Assembly (NCBI GenBank): GCA_034509925.1
Contig: CM067529.1
Location: forward strand, 7,789,501 to 7,853,500
Direction: 5' to 3'
Origin: Hirudinaria manillensis
Taxonomy: Eukaryota > Annelida > Clitellata > Hirudinida > Hirudinidae
Length of the DNA stretch: 64,000 bases
Position 1 is the stretch's first letter. Each line of letters starts with the position of its first letter. The position numbers and the translations under genes are program-made. Under the pieces are notes generated by a model, which had not been told where the DNA came from, ran no database searches, and saw only the letters and a program-made list of their open reading frames with translations. Below, one piece after another: positions 53,420 through 64,000 of the stretch.

Positions 53420-53923
53420 ACAAGTACTGGAGCACCCGGTACAAGTACTCAAGGTTCGAGTGCGAGTACCGGGATTTTCAAGTACAAGTACAGGTGCCAG
53501 CAAGGCGTGAACAAATACTTTGCAGATATCCATTTTTCAGTGCTTTTCTTTTCAGTGGACGTTGTTCCCACCGCTTTCCAGTTAGAATTGTTGCAATGAA
53601 ATCGTATAAAAAAATGAAGTTTTGAATTTAATCTGATCACATAGCTTTCTAAATGGTAACTGTGTGTTTGATCCCTTGACCACATTTCTAACAAGATAAA
53701 ATAAGCCTAAGAAGGAAGTGACCATATAATTGTAGCTGTGCCAAAATTCGCTCAATTGCGTCATTTACAAGCAATGTCCGGGAGGCGCATCCTTTGATTC
53801 TTGATCAAACTAAGCTGCTTTTTAATGACTTGGGAACTTGTATACCGAAGGTCCAAGTACGAGAGTGCAGTTATTTGGGGTTTAAGTACAAGTACCTAAA
53901 ATCGGTACTAGATTACAAGTACC
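53420..53923. repeat. Region bounded by clustered AAGTAC motifs, possible hAT-type remnant
   Basis: Two clusters of AAGTAC/CAAGTAC motifs in the same orientation (53420-53494 and 53853-53923) lie about 360 bp apart. Clustered short subterminal motifs of this kind are typical of hAT transposons, but no terminal inverted repeat or transposase was found, so this is tentative. The motif recurs inverted near 56395-56435. Confidence 0.3.
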
Positions 53924-54827
53924 CTTATCTCTATTTAAATCTTGAAACCTTTGTAAAAAGCCAAACAATTAATGTGAATTAAGTTTGTGTTTTTATTGTT
54001 GGCTTTGAATCATAACAAGCTGGAGATGTTTTTGGAAATTGTGTGTTTTCAGGCGATTTATAATTGAGAAATTTAATGAAGTTTTACATGGAATAGTGAA
54101 TTATCTCTTTTTAACAAAGTGACTTTAAAGTAAATGAGCTGACCTTATCCAGGATAATATTTCACAGAATTCTATAACAAATGTACTTATCATACGTAAT
54201 TTGGATCGCTTTTTTGCAACGATCCAAACGATTATAGCTTAAGAACATGGCAAGTGTCGCGAAGCACAAGCGGACCCTGATAAAATCTGACCATTATTCA
54301 CGCCTGTTAAGACGTATTCCAACAACTCCACTTATATTTAGTATATAGATGTACGTGCCAGGTTTTCCAGGCCGGTTTTCAGCACTTCGAAGTGGGCCAT
54401 TATATTCTCAGTCCAGATTTGCATATTTTACTTTGAAGACCATTTAAATGACGGCTAATAACATTTCTAGAGCGATTCAACCTCCTAGAAATCTCAGAAA
54501 TTGAGAAATTCAAGATCTTCTATGGGATGCATGATTCGAGCGGGCTGAGCAAAAAACAAACCCTCGGAGGTCTCTTGTACATAGTTATCTAGCATTTGTT
54601 TTGCCGATAAATTCTCAATAGAACAAAAGAGAGTTCAAATTTTGAATTTAATAAACAAATGTTGGCTTTATTCGCATCCAATTAATGACATTTAATTAAT
54701 TTATAATGATTTTGTATATAAATTATGTTGATGACAAAATACCGAACACCTGTTAAAGTGTCTCGGAGGAAGCCACAACAAATGTTGAATATTTTTGTAC
54801 TCAAATTACCTTTGGCAAAATTGTTAA
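53924..54827. other. Intergenic DNA between VPS4 and the metalloprotease
   Basis: No gene or repeat recognised; both neighbours end here (convergent). Confidence 0.5.
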
Positions 54828-57800
54828 TTAACTATGATTTCGACAGGTATAGCAACACTGCTCTCTGTTTTTAAGGCAATGCCAAGACTGACAGCCGTTG
54901 CTCTTGTCGCCGTATTCGCAACCTAAATAATTTAAATTAATTAGAAATTAAGCAATGAAAAGGCTGCACTCATTACTGATCACTAAATCAAAGAAACCTT
55001 TTGGAGCATCCTTTTTCTGTAGATCGCTACATCTTTTGCAGCAAGTTTCCAAATTGTTTTTTTGGTAACAATTTCTAGCAATAATTTTAGGGCAGTAGGT
55101 GGGGTCCAAGTCGATACATTGAGGAGTTTCTAAAAAATAACATTCACGATTAAAGATCTTTAGCAGTGGCTTAATGAAAACACGTTTTACTTATAAATTC
55201 GCATGACGAACAACAATCCTTTTGATAAGTTGTTTGATTGCAAAGCAGCGGACGTTTCTTGATTGAGCTTTCACAATATTCTTGAGCATCACCGTAACGA
55301 CAATCTGAAACAATGTTGTTTCTCTCCAAATTCAAATGCATCCAAAGTACCCGTAAATAACCGGCAACAAAGAAATTTCATGTTAAACATACTACCCATA
55401 CTCGATTAAAATTTGTGCAATTAAAGGTCACCTTTCTTTGTTTTATCCTCCAACCGTTTGCAAGTCTCGCAACAAATGTCTTCACTTTGGTAACATTGAA
55501 ATGGTTTTATCGTTGAACACCAGGAGGCTTTATCACCAAACTGGCAGGTATCAGAAACATTTGCCTTACAACTGCGGCAACAAGTTGAAACACTGTCGTA
55601 CGTACATTTGGAATTTTCGCAGCTGGCATCCTTATCTCCATATTCACAACCTATTAAAAATGGTAAAATTATCCGATCGAACTTTAAAGTTATTCGATTA
55701 AGTATTATGGACAATCTGAAGGTACCTATATCTGTCTTGTCCTCCCAATCTTTGCAAGTCTTGCAACAAACGTTTGCACTTTGGTAACATTCAAATGGTT
55801 TCAAATCTTTACACCATTTGGCCTTATCACCAAATTGGCAAGGATCTGAGACATTTACTTCACAAGTTTTGCAACATGTTATTACGCTGTCGTAAGTACA
55901 CTCGGATTTTTTACAGCCTTCCACCCTATCTCCATACGCACAACCTATGAAAGTAATGTTTTGAAAATAAGTAATTTAAAATTTATTAGAAGCATCAACA
56001 CTCCATGATAAGAACAATTTACTTGATATTACAGAAAAATGCTATTAACGGATAAGATAGCTAGGGAAATCCCAAATGTGACAAACAAAACTGATACTGA
56101 TCGAAATATCTGCAATTCTAATAAATCTATAGTACTCATTTTATTTTGAATATTGCAATTGGAAAGTATTTCTTGGAAAGTTTAGTGAGCAAGACCATTG
56201 TAAATAACAAATTATCAAGTTTGGTAGGCTCAACCACGGCGATCATGTGCATCATGAAGCCACGACTGACAACTAAAAGAAAGGGAAAAGACTGCGTTTT
56301 ACTGTTTATTATCATCCGCCATATAACTAGGACACTGCTTTGGCAGTGAATTATCGGGTAACTTGAGTTCTGATTTCAGATTCTTGTATTTGTATCCATA
56401 CTTGAGTTTGAGTACCTCTACATTTACTTGAACCTGGATTTATTATATTTGAAGGGGCAAAAAACCAAGGGAATTCTTTAACAATTTCTTTCAATTAGGT
56501 CAGTCATTGCGAGTTTATTTTATTTGTTTAGTTCGGAGTTGCGCCACTGCTTAGTGCTGTCACTGCGCGAATTTCACGGAATTGAACTTAAGTTTTGTTC
56601 ATAAATGATATATTTCTATTATTTCATATTACTAAACCTAACGATAGAGAATGATATTTTGTCTAAAAAAATAAGGGAAACGCAATATAATATGTAATCG
56701 GACAATATCCACCAATATATCCATAATCAATAACCATCCATTACTAACAACAGCCGGTAAAACTAGGATGAAATACTCTTACCAGATTTCTTAGGCTCGT
56801 AAACTTTACCACAAGATTCGCAACATATCGAAGACATTTCTGGTTGGTAACATATATAATTTTTTCCTTTGCTCACGTGTTCGCAGCCCATATCATTACC
56901 CTTGTGGTCCAATACCTTTCCTTTCCAATCACCATAATAACAGTTCTCTAGAGAAAAAAATAATTTACATGTAGTTATAACAGTTTATACTACTTTAGAC
57001 AATTTCCTGATTTGTACATTGCCGATCTTTTGAATATCGTTTCCTTGTGGGATGCAAAGGCACTTCTTAAGTGACGTACATATTTTTACGGAACCCCATC
57101 TGAGGATTCCCTGGCGATGAATGCTGGGTATCGAACACGATACAACGATATTTGTTTCACATCCAATAATATCATTTGTACAATTTCCTTCTGATCTAGA
57201 TATAGATTCTAGATGCCAAACTATAGATTCGATATTATAAATCTAATTAAGTCATAGATCAAAATAAAACATAGATATTCTAGCGCAGGGGTCGACGAAC
57301 TAAGGCTTGGGTTGTATGCCAGACTTTAACTATTGCTGTGGGTTAGGGTAATAAGAAAAAATAAGAGATTGTTGGCATGCTGAATGATTTAGTACAACTT
57401 CAGCACGATGTCATTAAAAGGTTGTCGAATCCTGCTCTAGTATACTGAAACAATATTCCTATTTATATTCTTAGATTTTATATCGATAATTCTTTAGATC
57501 CTTTTTCTATAATCCTATTATTAAAGCAATATATTTATAGTCATATTTCCAATGTAATTCCTACAATTTATCATAAATTTTAATGTTAAATAAATTAACA
57601 GTTTTTTGAATTTAATGAAATTCGTTATTGATTTCATTCTTCTAACCTCTTGCAGATTTAACATTTGAGTCAGACACACAAGCTTCATCTTTGCACGACA
57701 TTTTGCTATCGCATGGAGTTCCATCTGCTGGTACATACTTGGGACTTCTGTGGCACATACCATGCACGGGGTTCCAACAATTTATTTCCCTACACGCCGT

Positions 57801-60306
57801 TTTTTTGTTACTGCGACCCTGAAATTGTTATTCACCTGGCATTATCTATAAATGCATATAAATGCATAAATGCAGTCGATTGTAAATGTTACGTATTTAC
57901 TACTGCCCTATCCTTAATTACTTTAAAAATATTTTAAACAAATTCTTTTACTCTATTTTTTTCGTAATATAGAACTTTCAGAACACTGAACAACAACATA
58001 ATAATAATAATTTATAGTAGGTAAGAAGACCGACGTCATTGTGATAAAGATATTATTCTAAATACATCTTTCATGCATTATAAAAAATCTGGTCGAATTA
58101 AGGAATAGCAGTTCGAATTTTAAATGAATATGGACTTCCTACCGCACAAAAGAAAGAATTTGGTCCAAAGTAGATCTGGCATTGCTTGTCAATATCAAAC
58201 TGAGTCCCAAGAGGAGCTTTCATGAAATCATTCAGATCAATGCGTTTCTTTGCGCTTTGAATCACCAGGCAATTTGAAGATTCTCTTTATAAAAAATTTA
58301 AAATGTATTATAGATTGTTATTCGATTTCATTCACCAATCATATTTTACTAACTTATTAATTTTCGCTATAAACTTTTTAAAATAGCGATGCGAACAAGG
58401 AGAGAATTTACGACGATTTTTAAAGTTTTTGTCCGTGAAAAATTCAGATCCTGCCGCCATGATGTATTGACTATTATAAGGACAATCGCTTGCATCATCG
58501 TGATGAGCACCAAGACTGGAAAAGTAGTCGTTACTAATTTTGCTGGCTAACTTGCCCAATCTCATCAAAACCTTATCAATGAAAAGTTAATATTACTTGT
58601 GCCCAATTTCATGACAGGCTGCGTGATAGGTATCATAAAATCCCATTTCTCTTGTCACGGAAATACCATAATTACTACAAGCCGCCTCGGGCCATGCCAA
58701 TCCATTGAAGATTCCCGTATGATATCTAAATAGGATCGATAAATCAAAATAAATAAATTTTTGTTACATAACGTTCATATTATTTTATTAAGTTACTAAT
58801 TTTAAGTCACTGAATAGTTATTAATGTAATAAATTCGAAAATAGAATAAAATTCTCTTACTTCGTGAAAAATGCAAAAATATCGTGTCTTGTAAATTGTT
58901 TTCTATTATCTTTTAACCAACTTGTAAGATTATGAAGTACGCCGTTAATGTCCACTTCGTCTTCGGACACTTTGAATTCATTTTCCACGAAAGGAACTTC
59001 ACTTTTTGACTTCAAGTCGAAATTTAATTATTTACATTTTAAATACAGTGCAAATTAAATGCAAATTTTAACTTTAACTTTGGAAGTCTGATATTTTTAA
59101 CAGATTATATTTATTACTTAGCCTATAAATATTTTAGGTTATTCACTAAGAAATGAATATAACTTTAATGGATGTTCTTAATCAATACTATTTCTAGATT
59201 TGTTATTTATGTACATAATCGTTTTATTTTTTAACTGATAGGTAAACATAAAGTTTAAGAAGTTACATTGATAATCTTCTTGAATTTTTGTCTAATTTTG
59301 TATGTTTTACAATGAAATTAGTGGTCGAACATTAGTTGAATTTACATGCCATCAGGTTATTCGAAGCGGTTGATTTGCATGAAACTTTTAGGATATGTTA
59401 ATAAAACAGTAATTTGTATCAGACAATCACCTTTGCTATTACAATGTCCACAACTTCGATGTTAAAATGTACATTTCCAACCTTCACTTGCTTGAATCTT
59501 TCTTTTATCTTTCAATTGAGATCATTGTAGGCATAAACATAATTTATTTATTACCCAAAATTTGGCTATTCATTCGTTACCTTTGTGAATATATTGGCAT
59601 AAAATGTATGCAATTCCGATATGGCCTTCTGCGAATCTCCTCCGTTGAAGTCAACCCACCTTAATGCGTGATGAATTTTAAATAAAATAAAAAAAATAAT
59701 CGCCAAATTTTTTTGGGGTCCAGGCGTGTCACGTTCCCGCTTTTTATTTAAATTAGTTACTGAGAAACTACTTTCACATATGTTAAAACCATTTCGTCGA
59801 GAAAGTTGTCATTCATAGCTCTAATTTTGTATTAAAAACAGTTATTCAATATCTCGACGGTCCAGGTCTGGACCGCGGGTCGCTATTTGAATATCACTGA
59901 CCTAGAGCCTAGATCAAGCCTAAAGAAATATGCTTCGAGAAAACTAAATATAGAGTTAAATTTGAATTTAGATTTCTCGAAATGTAAGACTTAAGAATTA
60001 GTATTAAGTTAACTAACCAGGTATACACAGAATAATCTAGCATGACTAGAACTTCGACGGTGTACACTGTCGCTAGATTGTTTTTTATAATGTTGTCCGA
60101 TCTTTCAGCTTCTTCATGGGTTATGAGATGTCGACTACTTTTAAACACAAGTTCAACGTCGACCCTGGTACCATCTGAAATGAATGTCTTTCTCTAAATA
60201 CTTTAAAACCTTTGTGGGAAAAAATTGACTCACTTTCGCTTTCGATTTCAACTTTCGCATCGTTCAGTGACAGCAAAATGAAAACTGTTAAGAGATATAG
60301 AATCAT
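54828..60306 (-). CDS. Secreted ADAM/ADAMTS-type zinc metalloprotease with PLAC-like Cys-rich repeats, 15 exons
   Basis: Exons, high to low: 60306-60234, 60174-60018, 59659-59581, 59481-59431, 59009-58861, 58725-58597, 58515-58354, 58284-58143, 57818-57647, 56947-56783, 55944-55726, 55650-55432, 55304-55191, 55129-54998, 54922-54828; 685 aa, all phases agree. Signal peptide (MILYLLTVFILLSLNDA), a pre-protease segment of only about 40 residues, then the M12B metzincin domain from about residue 60 (VEVLVMLDYSVY) with the zinc site HEIGHNLGAHHD (208-219) and Met-turn YIMA. An ADAMTS-like Cys-rich part follows (ADGTPCDSKMSCKDEAC). Residues about 372-685 form eight repeats of the type CxxGDxxxWC...CYxxxxxCCxTC, resembling PLAC domains. 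No thrombospondin repeat or membrane helix is seen. The acceptors of exons 4 and 5 are weak and may be off by a few codons. Likely an extracellular-matrix protease; substrate unknown. Confidence 0.88.
57286..57434. mobile_element. hAT-type MITE in a metalloprotease intron
   Basis: Ends CAGGGGTCGACGAAC and, inverted, CAGGATTCGACAACC. The 8-bp flanks TTCTAGCG and CTCTAGTA share the TCTAG core preferred by hAT insertions. Length 149 bp, no coding capacity. Confidence 0.6.
59700..59899. mobile_element. hAT-like terminal fragment in metalloprotease intron 2
   Basis: Read on the minus strand it begins CAGTGATATTCAAATAGCG followed by CCCGCGGTCC, a style of terminus common in hAT elements (CAGTG start, GC-rich palindrome). 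The opposite end was not found, so the left limit is approximate and the copy is probably truncated. Confidence 0.4.
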
Positions 60307-61559
60307 GTCTATATCGAAGTGCGAAGTCTATTTAGTCCAGAGTGGCTTTTAAAGGTTTTGTGATATTTATTTATTTCATAATGCGTAGTTCAGCCCACCT
60401 CGATACATTTTGTCAATCCATTGCCCACTCAACATAATGATTTCGATGAGTAGGACAGCACCTCTTTGGAATAGGATGTCTAAGGAAGCATATGATGGAG
60501 TGTCCAGTAGCACGAGTTGTCCAAGACAGTTCATGAGTTGAAATTATCAACTTTTGATGGAAGTTAAGACCATTTCAGACTTTAGATAAATTAGAAGCAC
60601 CTAGTTTGGATCCTAATGTTAATCGCTTGTTTTTGGGTGAGGAGCCTCGAGTAATTGTTAGATAAAATTGTATGGCATTCGGGATTCAAACTATTTGCGT
60701 GCTAATTTTCAGTGGGTTTTGAATACAAATATTTTTAGAGATAAACATATCGAGTTTTATGCTATTCTACATATTATAGTATAATTTTAGAATTTAAGAT
60801 TGAATCCATTCATTTTTTAAGATCTACTTTTACATTTTTTCTTCGCCCTCTCTGAATATTGTTTAATTTATATCTGACACCACGCATTTGTCCTGGATTT
60901 TATTTGTTTGCAAGTCTACCTTAAGAATTCACTGTTGAACTGAATATCGACCACATGCTCCCTTATTGTCTAATGGGTATGATATCCTCCTCTCATAATG
61001 ACTGCATGGATTCGAGTACCGTGGTGGAAGGATCGTAACAATAATCTACAGCTGTATAACTGACGTAACAACATAATCGAATAAGCTGTTGACTTCAATA
61101 TTCAAGGGCTGGAGGCCGCGTTGCCGTCAATAGAAGAAAAAGCATAAGCTATTCCAAAGCATTGCTTTGTCCATTTCTTAATTAGGTCACTTGGGCTTGC
61201 TCCCACAACGTAGTCTGACTCAATTCCGCTTTCGGGGATGGAATAATTATAACAATTTCTTTAACAACTACAGTGGTAGAAGAAACTTTATGACCTATCA
61301 ATTTTTCATGATAACACTGATTTTAATGGTCATACAAAGCCCAAAATATGAGGATATGTATATTATTCACACAGAATATATATCTTAAATTTGTTTTACT
61401 TTGAATAAGAATTAAGCGTAAATTCAACAAAAAATCATTTTTAGGCATAGAAATATGCTTGTGGCCACTCATAGAAAAAATGACAATTTAAGTGTTTTGT
61501 CAACAAAATTTTATTTTAAATCAAATAAATTAATTTATTAATAGCATATAGTTCTTCCT
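60307..61559. other. Upstream region of the metalloprotease
   Basis: No second gene recognised. The first few hundred bases should contain the metalloprotease promoter. The AT-rich right end (about 61440-61550) may be the 3' end of the Tc1-like element. Confidence 0.45.
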
Positions 61560-61823
61560 TGATTCAAAATGACTTCTATGCATCTGTGTTTCATTGATGA
61601 AATGACGTTTTTGACGGTGTTTTCATCCAGCTCCTTCCAGGCCGTCTAAATTGCCTCTTTTAACTCATTTTCATTCTGGTATTGGCGACCATTGGCATAC
61701 ACAGCTCGGGAGAGAATACCCCAGAAATTCTCAATTGGATTTAGATCTGGGGAACATGCAGGCCACTCCATCACCTGCATTTTGGATTCCTGGAAAAATG
61801 CTCTTGTTGCTCTTGAAACATGA
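61560..61823 (-). pseudogene. Tc1/Tc3-like transposase C-terminal fragment
   Basis: Minus-strand translation contains EWPACSPDLNPIENFWGIL, the hallmark C-terminal block around the last catalytic acid (Glu of NPIEN) of Tc1/mariner transposases. It is followed by VYANGRQY, an ELKEAI block broken by an in-frame TAG, then TAWKELDENTVKNVISS and a final stop near 61560. The upstream two-thirds of the transposase, including the DNA-binding domain and first two catalytic acids, is absent or unrecognisable, so the copy is dead. Confidence 0.8.
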
Positions 61824-62218
61824 ATGTACAGTGTATAAAAAAATTTTCATTTTTGCTCTAATAGCATTATTTTATGATTATTTAGATTTGGAAAGAATGG
61901 TAGACGCTAATTCTTCTCTTCTAACTTTTAAACTTTGCTTTTGGTACCAGAATCTAATATTTTTATATTTGAGATTCCAAGATGGTTTCTTTATCACGAT
62001 GGTTACAAAATATTCTTGCTATGCTTATAGGGCATCAGGGACAATAAAACACATTAAATCAGAGGGACTGGCCACAAAGTTATTTTTTTCAAAGGAAAGA
62101 ACAATGTGAAATGGGAGCCGCTGATGGACTCCATAAGGTACTAATGACACTCCACATCAAATTCATAAAACATTTTGCCACAGCTCTAGATAAGGAGCCA
62201 TTACTTATCTTCGAAATA

Positions 62219-62936
62219 CAGTCAAGTCTCGCTACTGTGCCACCCTCGCTATTATGCCAATTTTGCTCGGTCCGACAAAATTCATTACAAAATAAATTTA
62301 CTATGCCACCCCAACCCTCGCTACTATGCCACCAGGTCCTGACAATGTTAATCTAACCCATGAAGTTAAGGACTTATTTCCATTGGGGAGGTAATTAAGA
62401 GACAATACCTTGTATTTTTAAGATTTGATCAGGTTAATACTTTCCCGGGACTTGTTGGTGAGGGATGGTTAAGGAAAATGATGGAACATTCCATGTAATT
62501 TGATTGGTCGAATTAGCAAAGTTGACTGGGAGTGTAAATAGGAATGAGAGTGAATGTCGAGATTTTGTCAGAATTGCGAGTTGAAATGATTAGCAAATGT
62601 CAGTCTAAAAACGCAAACGAACGGTTGGCTGGACAATTTCAAGAAGCGCCACGACATCACGTTCAAGACAGTGCAGGGTGAAGCTGAAGCGGTGGTCGCA
62701 ATTCTGGCATGATGCAAGCGTGCGATCGGCCAGACAACGAGATTTGCCGAAAGGAGATGCGGCAGTCAACGATTGTGATAGTTTTAGACTGAGCTGATGG
62801 GTAACTTGAGAAAATGAAGCCGTTTTTATTTGATAAAATAAAGCCAATTTTACAAACCCTCGTTACTATGCCATTCTCGCTACTGTGCCACTTTTGCTTG
62901 GTCCCGAAAGGTGTCACAGTAACGAGACTTGACTGT
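62219..62936 (+). mobile_element. Non-autonomous pogo/Tigger-like element with TA target duplication
   Basis: Ends CAGTCAAGTCTCG and CGAGACTTGACTG are perfect inverted repeats, flanked by TA on both sides (62217-62218 and 62937-62938), the signature of Tc1/mariner superfamily insertion. Further short repeats (TCGCTACTGTGCCAC) recur subterminally at both ends. Inside, plus-strand 62622-62693 encodes NGWLDNFKKRHDITFKTVQG, recognisable as the end of the CENP-B-type helix-turn-helix of a pogo/Tigger transposase. The 718-bp length means most of the transposase is deleted. Confidence 0.8.
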
Positions 62937-63477
62937 ATATTCTCGAAGCTATCTGAGGACAAGGTCATAGCTATCATTTTTGTGGGTCCTCCGATTAAAA
63001 AAAAGGAGTAGAATTTTTTCAGCTACTCATAGGAAAAGGGGCTTGGCATAGTTTTCTTAAAAAGGTATGGGGTTTCCTTGAAAATTATGTAGAGCTGGTC
63101 CAAACTCTTGAACACAAATACCAAGTTAATGTGCTTCAGGATGTTTCTTAAAGTTCATATTCTTGATGGCCATGTCTACATAGGAATATATGGCGGCTGA
63201 AGTGCGAGGAGAATATTTTCGAGATATACTGGATTTTGAGTGTCATTACCAAGAACATTACAATGAAAACATGATGAGAGAATACTTGGAGACTTGTTCG
63301 AGAAAGTGATTTACAATATAACTCTAACTCTAGAAAACAAACAAACTTTTAAATTTAATATCTTGACTTAAGTAATGCAATGAAATTAGTTTTCAATGAC
63401 ATTTTTTTACTGTATATGAAGCTAAACAGTCGAATATGGTCTTTTATTAAGATCAAACATTTTTTAAAAATAGTTTT
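62937..63477. other. Unassigned DNA between transposon remnants
   Basis: No feature recognised. Confidence 0.4.
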
Positions 63478-63699
63478 TGATGTGTTGGTCAAAAAAACAA
63501 AGTTGTAAAATAACAATTGATATTTTCTATAATGCCAACCGTAGCACTTTTAGGAAAGAAGCGCCTGATCACCAGCTTAACGGTGGGAGAGAAAATGCTC
63601 AAACCGCAGAAGACGCCGTTATGCAAACTATGTCGAGGAGGAATCTACTCAGACACCCTTCCGATCCGATACAATCAAAGCCGTTGTTCAGTGTTATAA

Positions 63700-63942
63700 A
63701 TTGAAACTTGGCTTGGAGATCGAATGATATCACTGCCGGATATAGAATAGGGGAGGTGATCGGCAATCGTTCTTTTGCAATATCTGGTCCACAAAAGACT
63801 CCTCGTCCAGCAGCGGTAGGTTTTTCTATTTCTATTGGTGGCACTCCTTTAGCTCTTGCTGCATCTTCTAAATTTCTTAGGGTTATCAGAGATGATCACC
63901 TTTCTTTTAAATTTCACATTTACATTTATTTAGCCAATTTTT
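63700..63942 (+). pseudogene. Possible non-LTR retrotransposon (LINE) fragment
   Basis: A plus-strand open frame ending at 63944 contains SISIGGTPLALAASSKFLRV followed by DDHLSFKFHI. This recalls the reverse-transcriptase C-terminal block of LINEs (I-N-G-x-x-I...YLGVxLDxxLSFxxHI). No YxDD active site is visible upstream, and the frame is short, so the call is weak. The sequence runs on towards the right window edge. Confidence 0.3.
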
Positions 63943-64000
63943 AACGTGCTCGATTTTATCCCAGTGGGATTTAAGGGCATCGACAAACAAACCATCAGAC

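Noticed and set aside
61651-62109. 152-codon plus-strand open frame
   Set aside because: Its first part is antisense to the Tc1-like transposase remnant and the rest has no protein-like similarity.
62605-62977. Minus-strand open frames
   Set aside because: They lie antisense to the CENP-B-type remnant of the Tigger-like element and run over its terminal repeat.

Overview
The window is nuclear DNA from an AT-rich invertebrate animal. The evidence is spliceosomal genes with small exons, metazoan families (a Cys-loop chloride channel, an ADAM/ADAMTS-type metalloprotease, hnRNP U, PEX13, VPS4, VCPKMT) and decayed DNA transposons of the hAT, pogo/Tigger and Tc1 types. I cannot name the species or phylum from the sequence alone.

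Layout. 1-7240: tandem array of 295-bp units, each with one tRNA-Cys(GCA) gene on the minus strand; 25 copies are visible, the array runs off the left edge and stops abruptly at 7240. 7697-9045 (+): VCPKMT-type lysine methyltransferase. 9270-9824 (-): unrecognised tail-anchored protein. 10680-11333 (+): probable last exons of a Tudor-domain gene. 11413-26170 (-): hnRNP U-like gene of about 16 exons (SAP, SPRY, P-loop kinase-like domain) with an exceptional acidic insertion of about 1.3 kb-residue scale between SAP and SPRY, including one 3,315-nt exon. 28324-33526 (-): glycine/GluCl-type anion channel; its first exon was not found. 34-45 kb: intergenic or intronic DNA with no gene I can support. 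45289-47036 (-): PEX13. 48191-53047 (+): VPS4, with a GC-AG intron that carries a 450-bp GGAT repeat. 54828-60306 (-): secreted zinc metalloprotease with eight C-terminal Cys-rich repeats. 61.5-64 kb: transposon graveyard (Tc1-like, Tigger-like, possible LINE).

The exon joins below were read by hand. Reading phase was checked at every junction, and the summed lengths are multiples of three for the complete genes. The genes are not a functional cluster: they are unrelated housekeeping, neuronal and secreted-protein genes. The most unusual items are the homogeneous tRNA-Cys array, the oversized hnRNP U, the metalloprotease with duplicated 219-nt Cys-rich exons, and the changed pore residues of the chloride channel. 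No prokaryote-style operon, CRISPR array or viral genome was seen.
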